64,000 bases of DNA from Elephas maximus indicus (lineage: Eukaryota > Chordata > Mammalia > Proboscidea > Elephantidae), in NCBI RefSeq assembly GCF_024166365.1, contig NC_064822.1:110418823-110482822 (forward strand). The letters are read 5' to 3'. Shown in pieces: positions 21,165-33,004 of this stretch. A model generated the notes under the pieces. That model was not told where the DNA came from, made no database searches, and was given only the letters and a program-made list of their open reading frames with translations. The stretch's first letter is position 1. Every line of letters begins with the position of its first letter. Position numbers and translations under genes: made by a program.

Positions 21165-21890
21165 CACTATCCGGGTTCAAGTCCTTAGCATCTATCTGAC
21201 TGGACTCATGTAGTAGCTTTCTTTCAAACTTCCACTCTTTTTGTATCCAATGTCTCCTTCCTTTCACAGATACATCCTTTTTGACTGTCTTTAAAGTAAG
21301 GCCAATGAGCATGCCACTTCTTGGTTCAAAAATCTGCATTGGTTCTCCGACCACTATGGAATGAAGTCCAAACTTCTCAGCGTAACATTTCAGTCCTCCT
21401 TCCCCTACAACTGGCCTTGGTCTAGGTTTCTGGTTATATATGCCACAAATTCTCCCCTTATTTTCCTCAGACACCACCCATCCTGCTCCTTCCTCACCAT
21501 CCCATATACACCTTTGCTTAGCCTCTCTGCACTACTGTTCCTCTAATCAACATGAAGTAAAATTTCCCCCTGACCTTTGCTCCTGGCAATGCCCTTCCCA
21601 GGAGTGATCTCTCCTTCATCTTCACTTACTGAAATTGTATTTATCCTTCAAGGCCCAGCAAAAATTCTTCCTTGATAAAGCTTTTACCAAATATCCTTAT
21701 AATAATCATTGCCTCCTTCTTTTGAAATTTAGGTAATCACGATCACTGATCCTAGAAATAAAGTGGATGTTTCCCCTGATGTCTTCTCTACTAGTTTATA
21801 AGGTTCTTGAGGGGAGAGGCTGCTTTATTCCCTTGTTATACTAACAGCTCCTAGTGCAGTGCTTTGCATTTAGTAAGGAGGAGATAAGGC
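21165..21890 (+). repeat. L2 LINE 3' end
   Basis: Recognisable L2 order: GCATTGGTTCTCCG, AAACTTCTCAGCGTAACATTTCAG, GGCAATGCCCTTCCCAG, TCCTTCAAGGCCCAG, AAGGTTCTTGAGGGGAGAGGCTG, CTAGTGCAGTGCTTTGCA. Confidence 0.8.
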
Positions 21891-21894
21891 AAAT

Positions 21895-22780
21895 TTGGGG
21901 GGACACTTCATATGTATTGGGCATTGTGATTTTAACTTTAGATTCCTCAAAAGTCATATAACTTTGGAACAAAAATATTATTTTTTTCTACTTCATAGAA
22001 TATCACAAGGAAGTTCATATAATGTCCAAGTCTACTCAACTCTTAAGTAGGGAGTGATGAGGATTCCCACAAAAAGAGATTGCCTTTTTGCTTGAGTGTT
22101 TTTTGAACTAATATATGTGTGAGTGAAAAAGCCTGTAGATATGTCATAATTTTTATCTACCCAATGTCCACTATACTACTGAATATAACAAAAACTTGAC
22201 TTCAAATTTTTCCTCTATTTGGACAAAACCAGAGAGGACAATTGAAATGATATGGAGTAAAAATACAGAGACACATAAAAATTATTGAAGAAGAAGAGTT
22301 TTAAAGCAAATAAAACTGGAGGAAAAAAAAGAAAAAAGAAGCCAACATAAAGATTGAGTAAGACTGAGAGCTGGGGAGAGATTGCAGGAAGCCACAAGAG
22401 AAAGTACAAAAGGGGAATGAAGAAAATATGGGCAAGATGAAAGGACTGTAGGTGAAAGTTCTTCAGGTGAGACATCTCGAACAGTTTTAGGTAGTGTTGA
22501 GGGAGTCAGGGGTCACCACTCCAATGGGGGGAAGATGAGGCCCACATCAGGAAAGAGGCAGCTGTGTCTCAGGTAGGAGCCAGGTGTCTTGGTTCCTGCT
22601 GCACAAACCAATGGGCACCACCACACTCGCTGCCAAACCTCTTTAAGAATAAGGCTTGCTTATCTGTCTCCAGAGCAACAGAAAATTACCACAATAATGC
22701 ATTTTGGAAAAGAACGAAGATTAATGAGTCCTAAGTTTTCCAATTTACCTCAGACCTATACTCCAACATGAAAGTTTTCA
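21895..22780. other. Unique intergenic DNA
   Basis: No gene or repeat recognised. 22500-22760 is slightly richer in GC and in motif-like words (CCAATGGG, GATTAATG). Confidence 0.4.
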
Positions 22781-22785
22781 TTTGG

Positions 22786-23310
22786 ACACTGGATATATCT
22801 TTTATTTTTATTTTCTTGCGTTTCAGGAGAAAGTTTACACAGCAAATTCGGTTCCCATTTAACAATTTTAAAACAAATTGTTCTGTGGCATTGTTTACAA
22901 TTTTCACAATGTGTCAGCATTCTCATCATTCCCATTCTGTTTATTTTGTTTCCATTTATCTGGCTTCCCTTCCCCTCCTTGCCTTCCCATCTTTGCTTCT
23001 GGGTTAATGTTAACCATTTGGTCTCATATAGCTGATTATTTAATTTAAGGGAACACATTACTAAGAGATGATATTGCTTATTTCATAAACCAGTGTATTA
23101 TTTAGCTTAAAAGTGGCCTCCAGAAATAGCTTCAGTTCCGAGTTCAAAAAGTACTTTTGGGCAATAGTCTCAGGGGTTCCTCTAGTCTCTATTGGTCCAG
23201 TAGGTCTGGCCTTTTTTAGGAATTTGAATTTTGTTCCGCATTTTTCTCCCATTGTATCTGGGACCTTCTATTGTGTCACTGGTCAGAACCGTTGGTAGTA
23301 GAGGCCAGTA
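22786..23310 (-). repeat. L1 3' UTR fragment
   Basis: Reverse L1 3' UTR: TTGTTCCGCATTTTTCTCC, TGGGACCTTCTATTGTG and GGTCAGAACC parallel the copy at about 52560-52620. Confidence 0.7.
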
Positions 23311-23454
23311 GATACATCCTTTTCAATGACATGGGACCGCAACTCAAAAATTCTTTGCTGACGATGTGGAAGAATACATTTCTCTAGCTCACACAGTCAT
23401 TGAGGTCTCATGATTTGTTTGGGGCTTGCGCATCAGACAAACTTTATAAATGCT

Positions 23455-23640
23455 AGGCTTGGCACATAGTATCATGGACTTTGGGCAAGTTTCATAAACT
23501 CCTAGAACTTTGAAAGTTTTATTTGCAAAATGATGACAACAATATCTTGCAGGATTTTGTAACATTAAATATAATTGACATAAAACATGTAGCATGAGGC
23601 CTGGGACATTGTTGGTGTTCAATAATTATAGTCATCTTCA
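23455..23640 (+). repeat. MIR
   Basis: GGACTTTGGGCAAGTTTC, TTGCAAAATGATGACAACAATATC and GGCCTGGGACATTGTTGGTG are the forward MIR 3' half. Confidence 0.65.
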
Positions 23641-23647
23641 CCTTCAT

Positions 23648-23806
23648 TGGAGCCCTGATGGCGCAGTGGTTAAGAGTACGGCCGCTAACCAACAGACAGG
23701 CAGTTCGAAGCCACCAGCTGCTCCTTGGAAACCCTATGAGGTAGTTCTATTTACTCTGTCCAATAGGGTCGCTAAGAGTTGGAATCAACGGCAATGGGTT
23801 TGGGTT
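23648..23806 (+). mobile_element. AfroSINE, type A
   Basis: GAGCCCTGATGGCGCAGTGG, AGTTCGAAGCCACCAGC, CAATAGGGTCGCTAAGAG; a few bases are lost in the CGACTCGA box. Confidence 0.9.
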
Positions 23807-23824
23807 TTTTTTTTTTTGGTCATC

Positions 23825-24505
23825 TTCATTATCATCATTATCAACAACATCGCTACTTCCTATGCAGCTGAAATCTCCATTGTTTTGGGCTGCTGGAAAG
23901 AAAAAACTAGTTCTGAGGCAAAGCAATGAGACAAAATGACCCATAGGAGTACAAGCAGTGTTGGACCTGGCCTAAAGCCATCAGAAGGAATTACTGGGTT
24001 GCAGTTTGGAGTGTGTCCCTCAGCTGGAGCCTAAGTAAAAGAGTCCCTAAGCAGAAGCATCGGGGACAGACATAGAGTCAAGGGGCAGCTGATACTGTGC
24101 CTACAGTAGGCGCAGTCCAACAAGACTTTCGAGAAGTAAAAAAAAAAATCAGTCCTGAGAGGGAGCACTGCTGAACCATGCTGCCCTGTTTCTGAGCAGC
24201 AGCTGCAAGCAGGGAGAGCAGCTGCAGCTGTTCTTAGAAGCCTGGATTCCCAGGGAAAATAGGCATCAGGCAGAACAAAAGGGAGGGAAAGGCAAGCATG
24301 GGGCAATGCCCTGGGTTCCCAGGATGGGAGATTCCACTGCACAGAAATAAGGGAACTGGGCAAGGAGGGAGATGTGTGGGGTGGCAAGTGAAATGTGCTG
24401 AAGGTGAAATGATGCTCAGTATGGAGAGCAAGCTAGATTGGGGTCAGGACCTCTTTCAGCCATTTATGCCCTTAAACTGCTGCATGAGGATGGGCAGATA
24501 ATATA
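23825..24505. other. Unique intergenic DNA
   Basis: No repeat or gene recognised. The 118-codon antisense ORF (24031-24387) shows no domain or family resemblance. Confidence 0.4.
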
Positions 24506-24509
24506 ATAA

Positions 24510-24745
24510 TAATTGGATGCTAACCAGGTGTCAGACAATGTTCTTAATATTTTATGTATATTAAATATTGTAATCCTTACTATAAACCTACGAGATAGGT
24601 GCTATTATTGTCTGCATTTTACTCATGGGCATCTGAGGCATAGAGGGATAAAGCAACTCTACTGGATCACATAACTAGCAAGTATCAGAGCTGAGATTTA
24701 ATGCAGGCAGTTTGGCCCCTGAGTTTGCATTTCTATCCATTGCTC
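24510..24745 (-). repeat. MIR
   Basis: TAGGTGCTATTATTGTCTGCATTTTACTCATGG, GAGGCATAGAGGGATAAAGCAACTC and GGATCACATAACTAGCAAGT form the reverse MIR core. Confidence 0.8.
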
Positions 24746-24754
24746 TTCATCAGC

Positions 24755-24930
24755 AATGTACAATAAAACTTTCTGCAGTGATGGAAATGTCCTATAATAT
24801 TTAGCACTTGAAATATGGCTACTGTGACTAAGGAGTTGAATTTTTTATTTTATTTAATTGTAATTAATTTAAATTTAAATAACTTCATGTAGATGGGGTA
24901 CTGCAATAGGTGGCATAGCTCTATGCTGTC
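24755..24930 (-). repeat. Old MER-type DNA transposon fragment
   Basis: TTAGCACTTGAAATATGGCTACTG and TTTAATTGTAATTAATTTAAATTTAAAT recall the mammalian repeat with CCACATTTCAAGTGCTCA also seen at about 61290-61450. Family not resolved. Confidence 0.5.
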
Positions 24931-25046
24931 TCTCTAAAAAGACAAGTCCTTTTACATTTATGAACCTCAGTTATTTTTTTTCCATTATTAATTTCTGCCA
25001 CGTCCTCCATTGCCTGCCCGTACCAAAAAACAAAAACAAGCAAACA

Positions 25047-25105
25047 GGAAAACCAAAAACAAACCCGTTGTCATCGAGTCAATTCTGACTCATAGCAACC
25101 CAACA
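25047..25105 (-). repeat. AfroSINE tail fragment
   Basis: AAACCCGTTGTCATCGAGTC and CTCATAGCAACCCAACAG; only the 3' tail remains. Confidence 0.75.
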
Positions 25106-25109
25106 GTCA

Positions 25110-25880
25110 GACGGACTGCCCGTATGCCTGCCCACAAAGTCATCATTAGTCAAGCACGATTCCCTTTCCCACTGAGCTTGGACGTTCCTCAGAATCCATC
25201 CCAACCAACAGTGCTTGTGAAGAACTTATGCTGTTCCTTTGAGAGAAAGGCTGTATCCATCTCTGGACTGTAGACTGGATCTAAGGAAATGACCACGTTT
25301 GAGTATCAGAGAGAAAAGGATGACATCACAGAAGTTATCTTTTCTAGCCCTCCATATTTGAGCAGCACTGTGTTTCTTTCCTCACAGACAGTTGCACCCC
25401 CCAATTTGCTCTTCTCCCACATAACACCTCCCTCACCCCCCAGTCTACATCTGGAGCCCCCACCTTTTATAGTGTACTTAAATTTGTAACTAAAAATCAT
25501 TAGAATGATTTTCTGTAAAAGCCTGATCCAAGTCACTTCTGCTGCACTGGTCGCCCATTCCATTTTCAGCTAATGTAAATGAAACAAAGGAACATTTTTT
25601 TTCACCTTCTAAATACATCGCTGCTAAGTCATCTACCAAGACCCAAGGTGCTGTTCTCCATACGAGGTAGACCTGGAGACAGATCAGAGACCGGGGAGAT
25701 GCTAGTTCCTGCAAACAGAGGGATGGTAACAGCTCCCCATATAATTCTCTAAGTAGAATTTGTAATTTGAGTCTTGTAATCATCTGAACAACTTGTCTTT
25801 GGCATCAGCCTAAACCTCTGGAACCTCAAGGGCCTGATTTGACAAGCATTTTCCTAGCTGATTCCTAACCGACTTCCTAT
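25110..25880. other. Unique intergenic DNA
   Basis: No gene recognised; may contain a worn L2 5' part leading into the L2 downstream. Confidence 0.35.
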
Positions 25881-25884
25881 TCTG

Positions 25885-26270
25885 TCTCCAGCTCCCCTGC
25901 CATCCTTTGATTTTCTGCCTGCCAAATTCCTACTTAGATTTCAAGAGTCAGCTCAAATGTCACTTGCCCTGGGAAGCTTGTTTGATCCTGCTCCCAACAC
26001 ACACATCTCCTGAAGCCAGGTGGGGTGCCCTTAGTCTGATCTAATATCTCCTTTTCTCACCCCCACAAAGCATTTTACTCACACCTTTACCAGAGCATTC
26101 AACTCATTCTATTCTATTTTTTTTATTCTATTCCTGTGTTTCTAAATCTGGCTCCCAAAGACTATTAGCTTATCAATAGTAGGGAGATAAATTACAGATC
26201 TCCCTTCCCTAGTACGTTGCCAAGAGCTTGATATATGGCAAGAGTTTAATAAATATTCATCGAATGGACA
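25885..26270 (+). repeat. L2 LINE 3' end
   Basis: TTTCAAGAGTCAGCTCAAATGTCAC, TGGGAAGCTTGTTTGATCC and GGCAAGAGTTTAATAAATATTCATCG follow L2 3'-end order. Confidence 0.7.
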
Positions 26271-26279
26271 GAAGAATAC

Positions 26280-27090
26280 AGGACTGAGCTAGAGACAAGA
26301 TCAGACTCGTGTGGCAGAGCAGGTCAGTGTTACTGACAGACCAAACCCAAGGTCAGGAAAAAGGGAGGCTGTTCCCTGGCCAACCTGACCTTTTCTGTTC
26401 TGAACAGAATAATCAAGGACAGCATCTCTCCTCCTCATTCCCTGACATCCCCATAAAAATCTCGTCACTAATTTTATCCTCACAAATGCCTTCCACCAAA
26501 ATCCCTCACTGCTCCAAAACACGGGTTCTCTTTCTCTCTCTCCCAATTGTCCCTCTTTCTATAGCATCGGAATCTCATTGTCCTCCCTGCCCTATTCTCT
26601 CCTGACCTCTCAACCACTCATTGTTAGATGTCAAGAGGGCCCCGGTGGCAGCTGGGCCCCAGCAGGGCAGGCCTGGTGTCTCCAGGGCATCCCTGGCAGG
26701 TGCTGGAATACTCATCAGCCCTGCCTGATGTCCTCGTCCCATCTTTCCTTCCTCAGGTCTTCTGCCCCCTGTAATAGCCTCCAATTCCCTGTCTCAGGGA
26801 CTATGATCAGCATGGCTTAAATAGAGAAAACAGCTTAATTTCTTCTCTGACAAAAGCTCATGTCTCTGCTCTGGGCTGTTTGCAGTCCTATACATATCTC
26901 TTCTCAGTCAGGCGTCCTGTGTGGTACCAACCCATAAGTCCCTGAGAGCATCCCTAAATGGCAGGCCTCAACTCTGAATCTCTATGGTTACTTGGCTCTG
27001 CACAACTCTCACTACTTCATTATCTGAGCCTTTCAAATGTTGATCCAATCATTTACCGCTCTGCTCAATGCTGCCTACACAAGATAAAAA
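26280..27090. other. Unique intergenic DNA
   Basis: No gene or repeat recognised. A short GC-rich patch with an imperfect hairpin (GGGCCCCGGTGGCAGCTGGG) lies near 26638-26665. Confidence 0.4.
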
Positions 27091-27092
27091 AA

Positions 27093-27303
27093 GAAACTAA
27101 ACCAGTTGCCATTGTCGACTCTAACTCATGATGACCTCATGTGTGCCCAAGTAGAACTGTGCTCCACAGAGTTTTCAATGGCTGATTTTTCACAAGTGGA
27201 TCCCCTTTCTTTCCACAAGTAGTAGGCCTTTCTTCAGAGGTGCCTCTGGGCGGGTTCAAACCACCAACCCTTCGGTTACTAGCCAAATGCATCAGCAATT
27301 CCA
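27093..27303 (-). mobile_element. AfroSINE, type B with an internal duplication
   Basis: ACCAGTTGCCATTGTCGAC, GACCTCATGTGTGCCCAAG, GTGCCTCTGGGCGGGTTC. TTTCACAAGTGGATCC and TTTCCACAAGTAGTAGGCC suggest that the segment near 27187-27230 was locally duplicated. Confidence 0.82.
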
Positions 27304-27439
27304 GTATGCCCCTTTCCTTCTGCGGCACCTTCAGTACCTTGGGTGTCCCTCTGCGGTAGCATGGATCCTCCTGTTCCCTCATGGCTCTTGGTGGGGTATG
27401 GAGTAGTACACAATATGCCTAGCTCAGAGTTTGACACAT

Positions 27440-27660
27440 AGGAGCTAAATACTGTACATCAGTATGCGCCGGTTACAGCTGTAGGAAGTTTACACTCAAT
27501 TTCATTTAGTTTGGTCCTCACAATAACCCCTGGACGAGGATTTGTCATCCCTATTTTATAGATTATGAAACTGAGACTACAAGTTGGTTATTTTTCCAAT
27601 CACACAGCTAACAGATGGCAGAGCCAAGACTTGATCTTTGTGATTTTCCATTATATGATC
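27440..27660 (-). repeat. MIR
   Basis: TCCTCACAATAACCCCTGG, GATTATGAAACTGAGACTAC and TCACACAGCTAACAGATGG. Confidence 0.8.
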
Positions 27661-28051
27661 TTTCTACTAAAGCTAATTAAATATTTAATTACGTTTTTTA
27701 AGTGGAATTGTTAAAGTCTGAAGGTAACACAGAAGTCAGGAACACAAACTGAATGGGAAAATAGGGAAGTTTAGATATTAAGTAAAACTTCTTGATTGTA
27801 GGAAGGAGAACTGTTTATTTTCTTACTAAATTTTGAGAAAGGAAAAGAAAATTTATATGGGACAGATGAAGCAGACATCTAAGAAGGTAGCAGGATGGAA
27901 AGATCAATTTTTTCATTCTATCGAGTCCTCGTTTAAACTCATCTTAACCATGTCTTGTCCTCACCTCCAGTGACACCAGTGCCGAACTAGTATTAAGTGA
28001 TTTGCATACTTAGGGAAAGAATTCTTCCCTTAAGTGTTAAGTTCATATACT

Positions 28052-28259
28052 CGGAGTCCCCAGGTGGTATAAACAGTTAACATGCTCAGCTGCTAACTGC
28101 AAATTTGGAGGTTTGAGTCCACCTAAAGACACCTCAAAAGAAATGGCTGGAAATCTACTTCTGAAAAATCAGCCATTGAAATCCCCTGGAGCACAGTTCT
28201 ACTCTGACATACATGAGGTCACCATGAGTCGGAATCGACTCAATGACCACTGGAGGTTT
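28052..28259 (+). mobile_element. AfroSINE, type B
   Basis: GGAGTCCCCAGGTGGTATAAAC, GGAGGTTTGAGTCCACC, AAAAATCAGCCATTGAAATCC, GTCACCATGAGTCGGAATCG. Confidence 0.9.
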
Positions 28260-28261
28260 TT

Positions 28262-29262
28262 TCAGCCTGCCATTTACACCCTGTGCTCTGAAACCCATGG
28301 GACTTCTTACTTGGCTCAAAAATTGTACTTACCAAAATAGATTTAATCCCTGAAATACGTTTGGTTTATAAGCTATTTACTCCAAGTTTCCTCAAGGCAC
28401 GAATGTGTCTGATTAACACCACCAGTAAGGTTCAACTCTAAACTCGTGGTCTTCTTTAGAGACTTAGCCATCTTTCTCTTTCCCCTCCTCTGATACCATA
28501 AGGTCCTGGGCACTTTGATTGAGGCGTAGAGGATGTGGGGAAAGGAGGTAAGTGTAGTGATGACTTTACTGTTTTCTACTGGAAGTGAAGTCAATAAGGA
28601 ATCGAGTATGGTGATTCTTTTCTAGGCCATAGCAGAAAGGACTGTGGGGTCTTAGTCCTTCTTGCATATTTATGTTGGCTCAAGGAGACAGCAGAGCAAC
28701 TAACTGGGTAATTCCTCAATAATTTTTTCTCTGGGGAAGGCTGCTGCCTCATTTGAGGATTATAGCATCAAATGTTCAGTTTTCATTCTCAGATTTGAAT
28801 TGCATCCAAAGGTGAGAAAAAGAAAACTTATTCATTCCCTGGGGCAAGAGCATATTTTTGTAAAGGTACATAATAGATGGAAACTAGTGATTCTGGCATG
28901 AAGAAATACATTCCTATTCACAGCTAAGAGCTGCTACCCCGTCTTTGCCTCACTCTTGCCATCAGCCCCAAAGTAAATGCTTCCTCCCAGATACTTCCCA
29001 TTCAAGCCCCAGCGTATTTTAGATAAATGTGGTTTTGTAAACCAAATTCTATTTTTAATGAATAGCAGTTAATTTATACTTTAGTGATGTCTGTATTGGA
29101 AAAAATTTAAATGCAGAATCTTCAAAAACAAATCCTCCGTATTTTCCTCCTTTTTTTAAAAGAGTGATTGGCATTGGGGCTTTCATATAATGAGTCAGAC
29201 CTGTATAATTATAATTTCCCCGACATGGCTTTCCAATGTTTGTTGATTCTATGACTCAACAA
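28262..29262. other. Unique intergenic DNA
   Basis: About 1 kb with no recognised repeat or gene. Confidence 0.4.
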
Positions 29263-29276
29263 TTGGTGATATTGGG

Positions 29277-29762
29277 TGTCTTGGTTATCCAGTGCTGCTA
29301 TAACAGAAATACCACAAGCAGATGGCTTTAACAAAGAGAAATTCATTCTCTCACAGTCTAGTAGGTTACAAGTCCGAATTCAGGGTGTCGGCTCCAGGGC
29401 AAGGCTTTTTCTATTTGTCAGCTCTGCAGGAAAGCCCTTGGCCTCAATCTTCCCCTGGCCGAGGAGCTCCTCAGGCCCAGGGACCCTGGGTCCAAAGGAC
29501 GTGTTCTGCTCCTGGTGCTGCTTTCTTGGTGGTATGAGATCCCCAACTCTGCTTGTTTCCCTTTCCTTTTATCTCCTGAGAGATAAAATGTGGTGCAGGC
29601 CACACCTCAGGGAAATTCCCTTTACCTTGGATCAGGAACGTGACCTGAGTAAGTAAAATTACAATCACAAAATGGAGGACAACCACACAATACTGGGTGG
29701 GACTCATGGCCTAACCAAGTTAATACACACATTTTTGGGGGACATAATTCAATCCATGATAT
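29277..29762 (-). repeat. ERVL-MaLR-like solo LTR
   Basis: Read on the minus strand it runs TGGATTGAATTATGTCCCCC .. GTGAGAGAATGAATTTCTC .. GTGGTATTTCTGTTATAGC .. ATAACCAAGACA, the layout of MST/MLT1-type LTRs. No internal retroviral genes adjoin it. TGATATTGGGTGT occurs at both edges (29266 and 29757 regions). The 126-codon ORF inside is incidental. Confidence 0.6.
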
Positions 29763-29769
29763 TGGGTGT

Positions 29770-30630
29770 ACCCTCATTATTTTTCTATGCCTCAGTTTCA
29801 CATCTGGAAAATAGGAGAGGTAAAAATGAATTTCTGTTCTCTGATGCCTAGAAAGAATAGCCCTATAATAATTGTGAATATTTCTAGAGAAATGCAAGGT
29901 GGCATTAAGACTAATTCAGAGCACAAATCTTTAAAAGCTCACCAACAAGATCTGGATTAAATTTTATCTTTTTAGGCTGTTTCTAGGAAGCAAAAAGTGT
30001 ATAGGCATCACATTACCATGAGGTCCTTTGTGAAGACCGTGAAGTTCTTGTCCTTTGACTTAACCAGGTTTGAACAAGTTGCTTTCTGGTTAGGCCTGCC
30101 TTGGGAAATGAGGGCACTGTGTTAGATGGCATCTGCTGAAAATAAACCCAAACTGGTGATTTTAAACTTTCCCTACAGAATTTTTCTTAAAAGAAAGTTT
30201 AGTAGAAACATAAGTGGATATACTTTTGTTGAAGGATGGGATAGAAATAGGCAGATATAGCTAATTTGCCTTCGCTTCCATAGGCCTTTACCTTCCCTCA
30301 TTTGTCTTTCCCCCTTTGGCTGTGAGAGCTCTGCACAGCATTGTGAAAACCACTGATAGAGGCTCCAAAGGATTTAGATGTGTGCTTTTAATTTTAAGGA
30401 AGTGGATAAAAAGAGCAAGTGGTGCAAAGTACAAAATAAAAATCCTTGAATCTATATTGATATAAATAAATGATTGAATAAATAAAGGTGGAGAACAGAA
30501 AAATATCTTGGGTAGAAGAATCACAAATAATTTATATAGGTACTCTGCTCTCAAGGATGTGGGGCATAAATCTCACTTCTTGCACATAGTGACTTCCTTC
30601 CGAAGAGTATGCTATTGAAAAGGGAAAAAA
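29770..30630. other. Unique intergenic DNA
   Basis: No repeat or gene recognised. Confidence 0.4.
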
Positions 30631-30639
30631 AGAGTAAAT

Positions 30640-31315
30640 TTAGAGTACAGAAACCTGACAAATACTACCTCAGCCAGATGGTCAAGGTTAACATCAACAG
30701 TGATAAATCATGTTGATAGTATGTACCCTTGACAAGATAGAGTACAGCACTTCACCTCTGAGGTATCATGAGGAAAAAAAAAAAAAAAAAAATCAGACAA
30801 ATCCCAATTGAGAGACATTTTACAAAATACCTGACCAGCAGGCACTTTGGAAAACTGTCAAGGTGATTGAAAGCAAAGTCTGAGAAATTGTCACAGCCAA
30901 GAGGAGCCTAAGGAAACATGATGACTGAATGTAATGTGGTATCCTGAATAGGGTTCTGGAATAGAAAAAAAGACTTTAGGTAAAAACTTAGGTAACACTA
31001 ATTTGCTGTGTAATCTTGGGAAAGTTCACTTTGCCTCTGGGTCTTTATTTCTTATTTGTAAAGTTGAGATAATTACGAAGTTTTTATGAGAATTAAAAAA
31101 AATCTGAATAAAATATAGACTTTAGTTAATAATAGCATATCAATATTGGTTCATTAAATTGTAATAAATATACCATGCTAATGTAAGATGTTAATAATAG
31201 GGGAAACTTGGTGTGGGGTATATGGACACTTTCTGTACTATCCTCCCAATTTTTCCTCAAATGTAATACTGCTCTAAAATAAAAGTTATTTAAAAAATTT
31301 TAAAAAGGGGAATGG
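30640..31315 (+). repeat. Ancient L1M 3' end, interrupted by a MIR
   Basis: GGTATCCTGAATAGGGTTCTGG, ATGTAAGATGTTAATAATAGGGG, TTTCTGTACTATCCTCCC and TCTAAAATAAAAGTTATTT are typical of old L1M 3' UTRs. 30970-31090 inside it reads as a forward MIR (TTGCTGTGTAATCTTGGGAAAG). Confidence 0.65.
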
Positions 31316-31805
31316 TGAATAAAGATTGTCTGCTGAGCGGAGGGAGCTTTACAATAGACTTCAAATTTCTGAAGGTTTATTAGAGAAGGGTGATTCACTG
31401 TGGTGCCTGTCCATGGAGGAATATATAAGAAGGGCTGACTTTCAGTTACAGGGAAAGATTGAAGTAGGAGTCAGAAATAACTTCCTAGCTGACAGACTTT
31501 ATGTATCTTGACTATGAGATCCCTCTGAGGGATCACTATCTCCATGTGCATGAGGTTGAAGGAAGATGGAATGACATTTGCTGTTCTAGGACCCATTTCC
31601 ATCACTTAAGAGCACATCTTCCCCCAGTCTATTTTACTGAATCTAAAATAATACCCTAAGGTCTCCATTCAGTCAACATGGAGGTTTTGATAGTATACAG
31701 AGTGGTCGCAAGCACTCCGAAGCAAGAGTTCTTAAAAGTCTTTCCAGAAATATGTACTCTGACAGACATTTTAATTATTCAGTTTGTCAGCAACTAACTC
31801 TTGCA

Positions 31806-32445
31806 TAATCCTTACAACTGGGCCTGTAAACAACATCATGATAAACAGCGAAAAAATTGAAGTTGTCAAGAATTTCATTCTACTTGGATCAACAATCAAC
31901 ACCCGTGGAAGCAGCGGTCAAGAAATCAAATGACAAAGATCTGTGGCAAAGATCTCTTTAAAATGTTAAAAGCAAAGATGTTACTTTGATGACCCAGGCC
32001 ACGGTATTTTCAGTTGTCTCAAACGTATGGAAAAGCTGAACAACGAAAAAGAAAGACAGAAGCCGAATTGATGTGTTCAAATTGTGGTGTTGGTGAAGAA
32101 TATTGAATATACCATGGAATGCCAGAAGAATGAACAAATCAGTCTTGGAGGAAGTACAGCCAGCGTGCTCCTTAGAAGCAAGGATGGTGAGATTTCATCT
32201 CATTTAATTTGGACATGTTATCAGGAGGGACCAGTCCCTGGAGAAGGACATCATGCCTGGTAAAGTAGAGGGTCAGCGAAAAAGAGAAATACACTCAGTG
32301 AGATGGATTGATGCAGTGGCTGCAAGGATGGGCTCAAACACAGCAGTGATTGTGGGGATGGAGCAGGAGCTGGCAGCATTTTGTTCTGTTGTACGTAAGG
32401 TCACTATGAATCTGAGCCGACTGGGCAGCACTAACAACAGAAACA
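31806..32445 (+). mobile_element. 5'-truncated RTE LINE (BovB-like, afrotherian)
   Basis: Begins at the RT/C-terminal coding region (GTAAACAACATCATGATAAAC) and runs through the C-terminal region to the 3' end ACTGGGCAGCACTAACAACAG. Translations show the RTE C-terminal signature (..RKREIHSVRWIDAVAARMGS..), broken by frameshifts. Flanks AACTCTTGCA (31796-31805) and AACTCGTGCA (32446-32455) form a 10-bp TSD with one mismatch. Confidence 0.88.
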
Positions 32446-32859
32446 AACTCGTGCACTGAACCCATATAAGTTACATATGTACACAAACCTGTGTACACAT
32501 ATCTACACACATTTCCTAAGAACAAGCATGGATTCTCAGAAAGAGTAGAGGCTAATACCACAGGGAAGAAAATATAAGTTATTTTAAACTGTAACAAATG
32601 AGCTACGTGTTCCTGTTTAAATTACTGTTGCCTTCTTACTTGCTATTTACCTCTCTCTGTACACAGATGTAATACATTTTCAAATTTTGCTCCCATCAGG
32701 TCTACCAGAAATAAGAAACAGGATCAGTTCTGGACATGGGCCATCCTCCCTGAGCTATAAGTGCTAGGAGACAGTGGGATGATGAGTAGGGTTTAGAGCA
32801 TCATTATTAAAGTTAGACATAATTGGTAAGAAAGGTGTTGTTGCTTTAATTTGAATTTT

Positions 32860-33000
32860 TGCTTTTTCACTTTCTTGCTGTGTTGTCTTGGCAAAATTCA
32901 CTTTATCTCTGAGCCTCAGTTTCTTATTTGTAAAACTGGGATAACTGCAGTGTTTTTAGGCAAATTAAAAGCAATAATACTAACATGTAATAGGGATAGA
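32860..33000 (+). repeat. MIR
   Basis: TGTCTTGGCAAAATTCACTTTATC, GAGCCTCAGTTTCTTATTTG, AAAACTGGGATAACTG. Confidence 0.8.
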
Positions 33001-33004
33001 GTAA

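Noticed and set aside
26638-26665. GC-rich imperfect hairpin as a structured RNA
   Set aside because: Too short and isolated, with no sign of conservation or a flanking promoter.
29276-29707. ORFs of 61-126 codons
   Set aside because: They fall in an LTR-like repeat and overlap on both strands.
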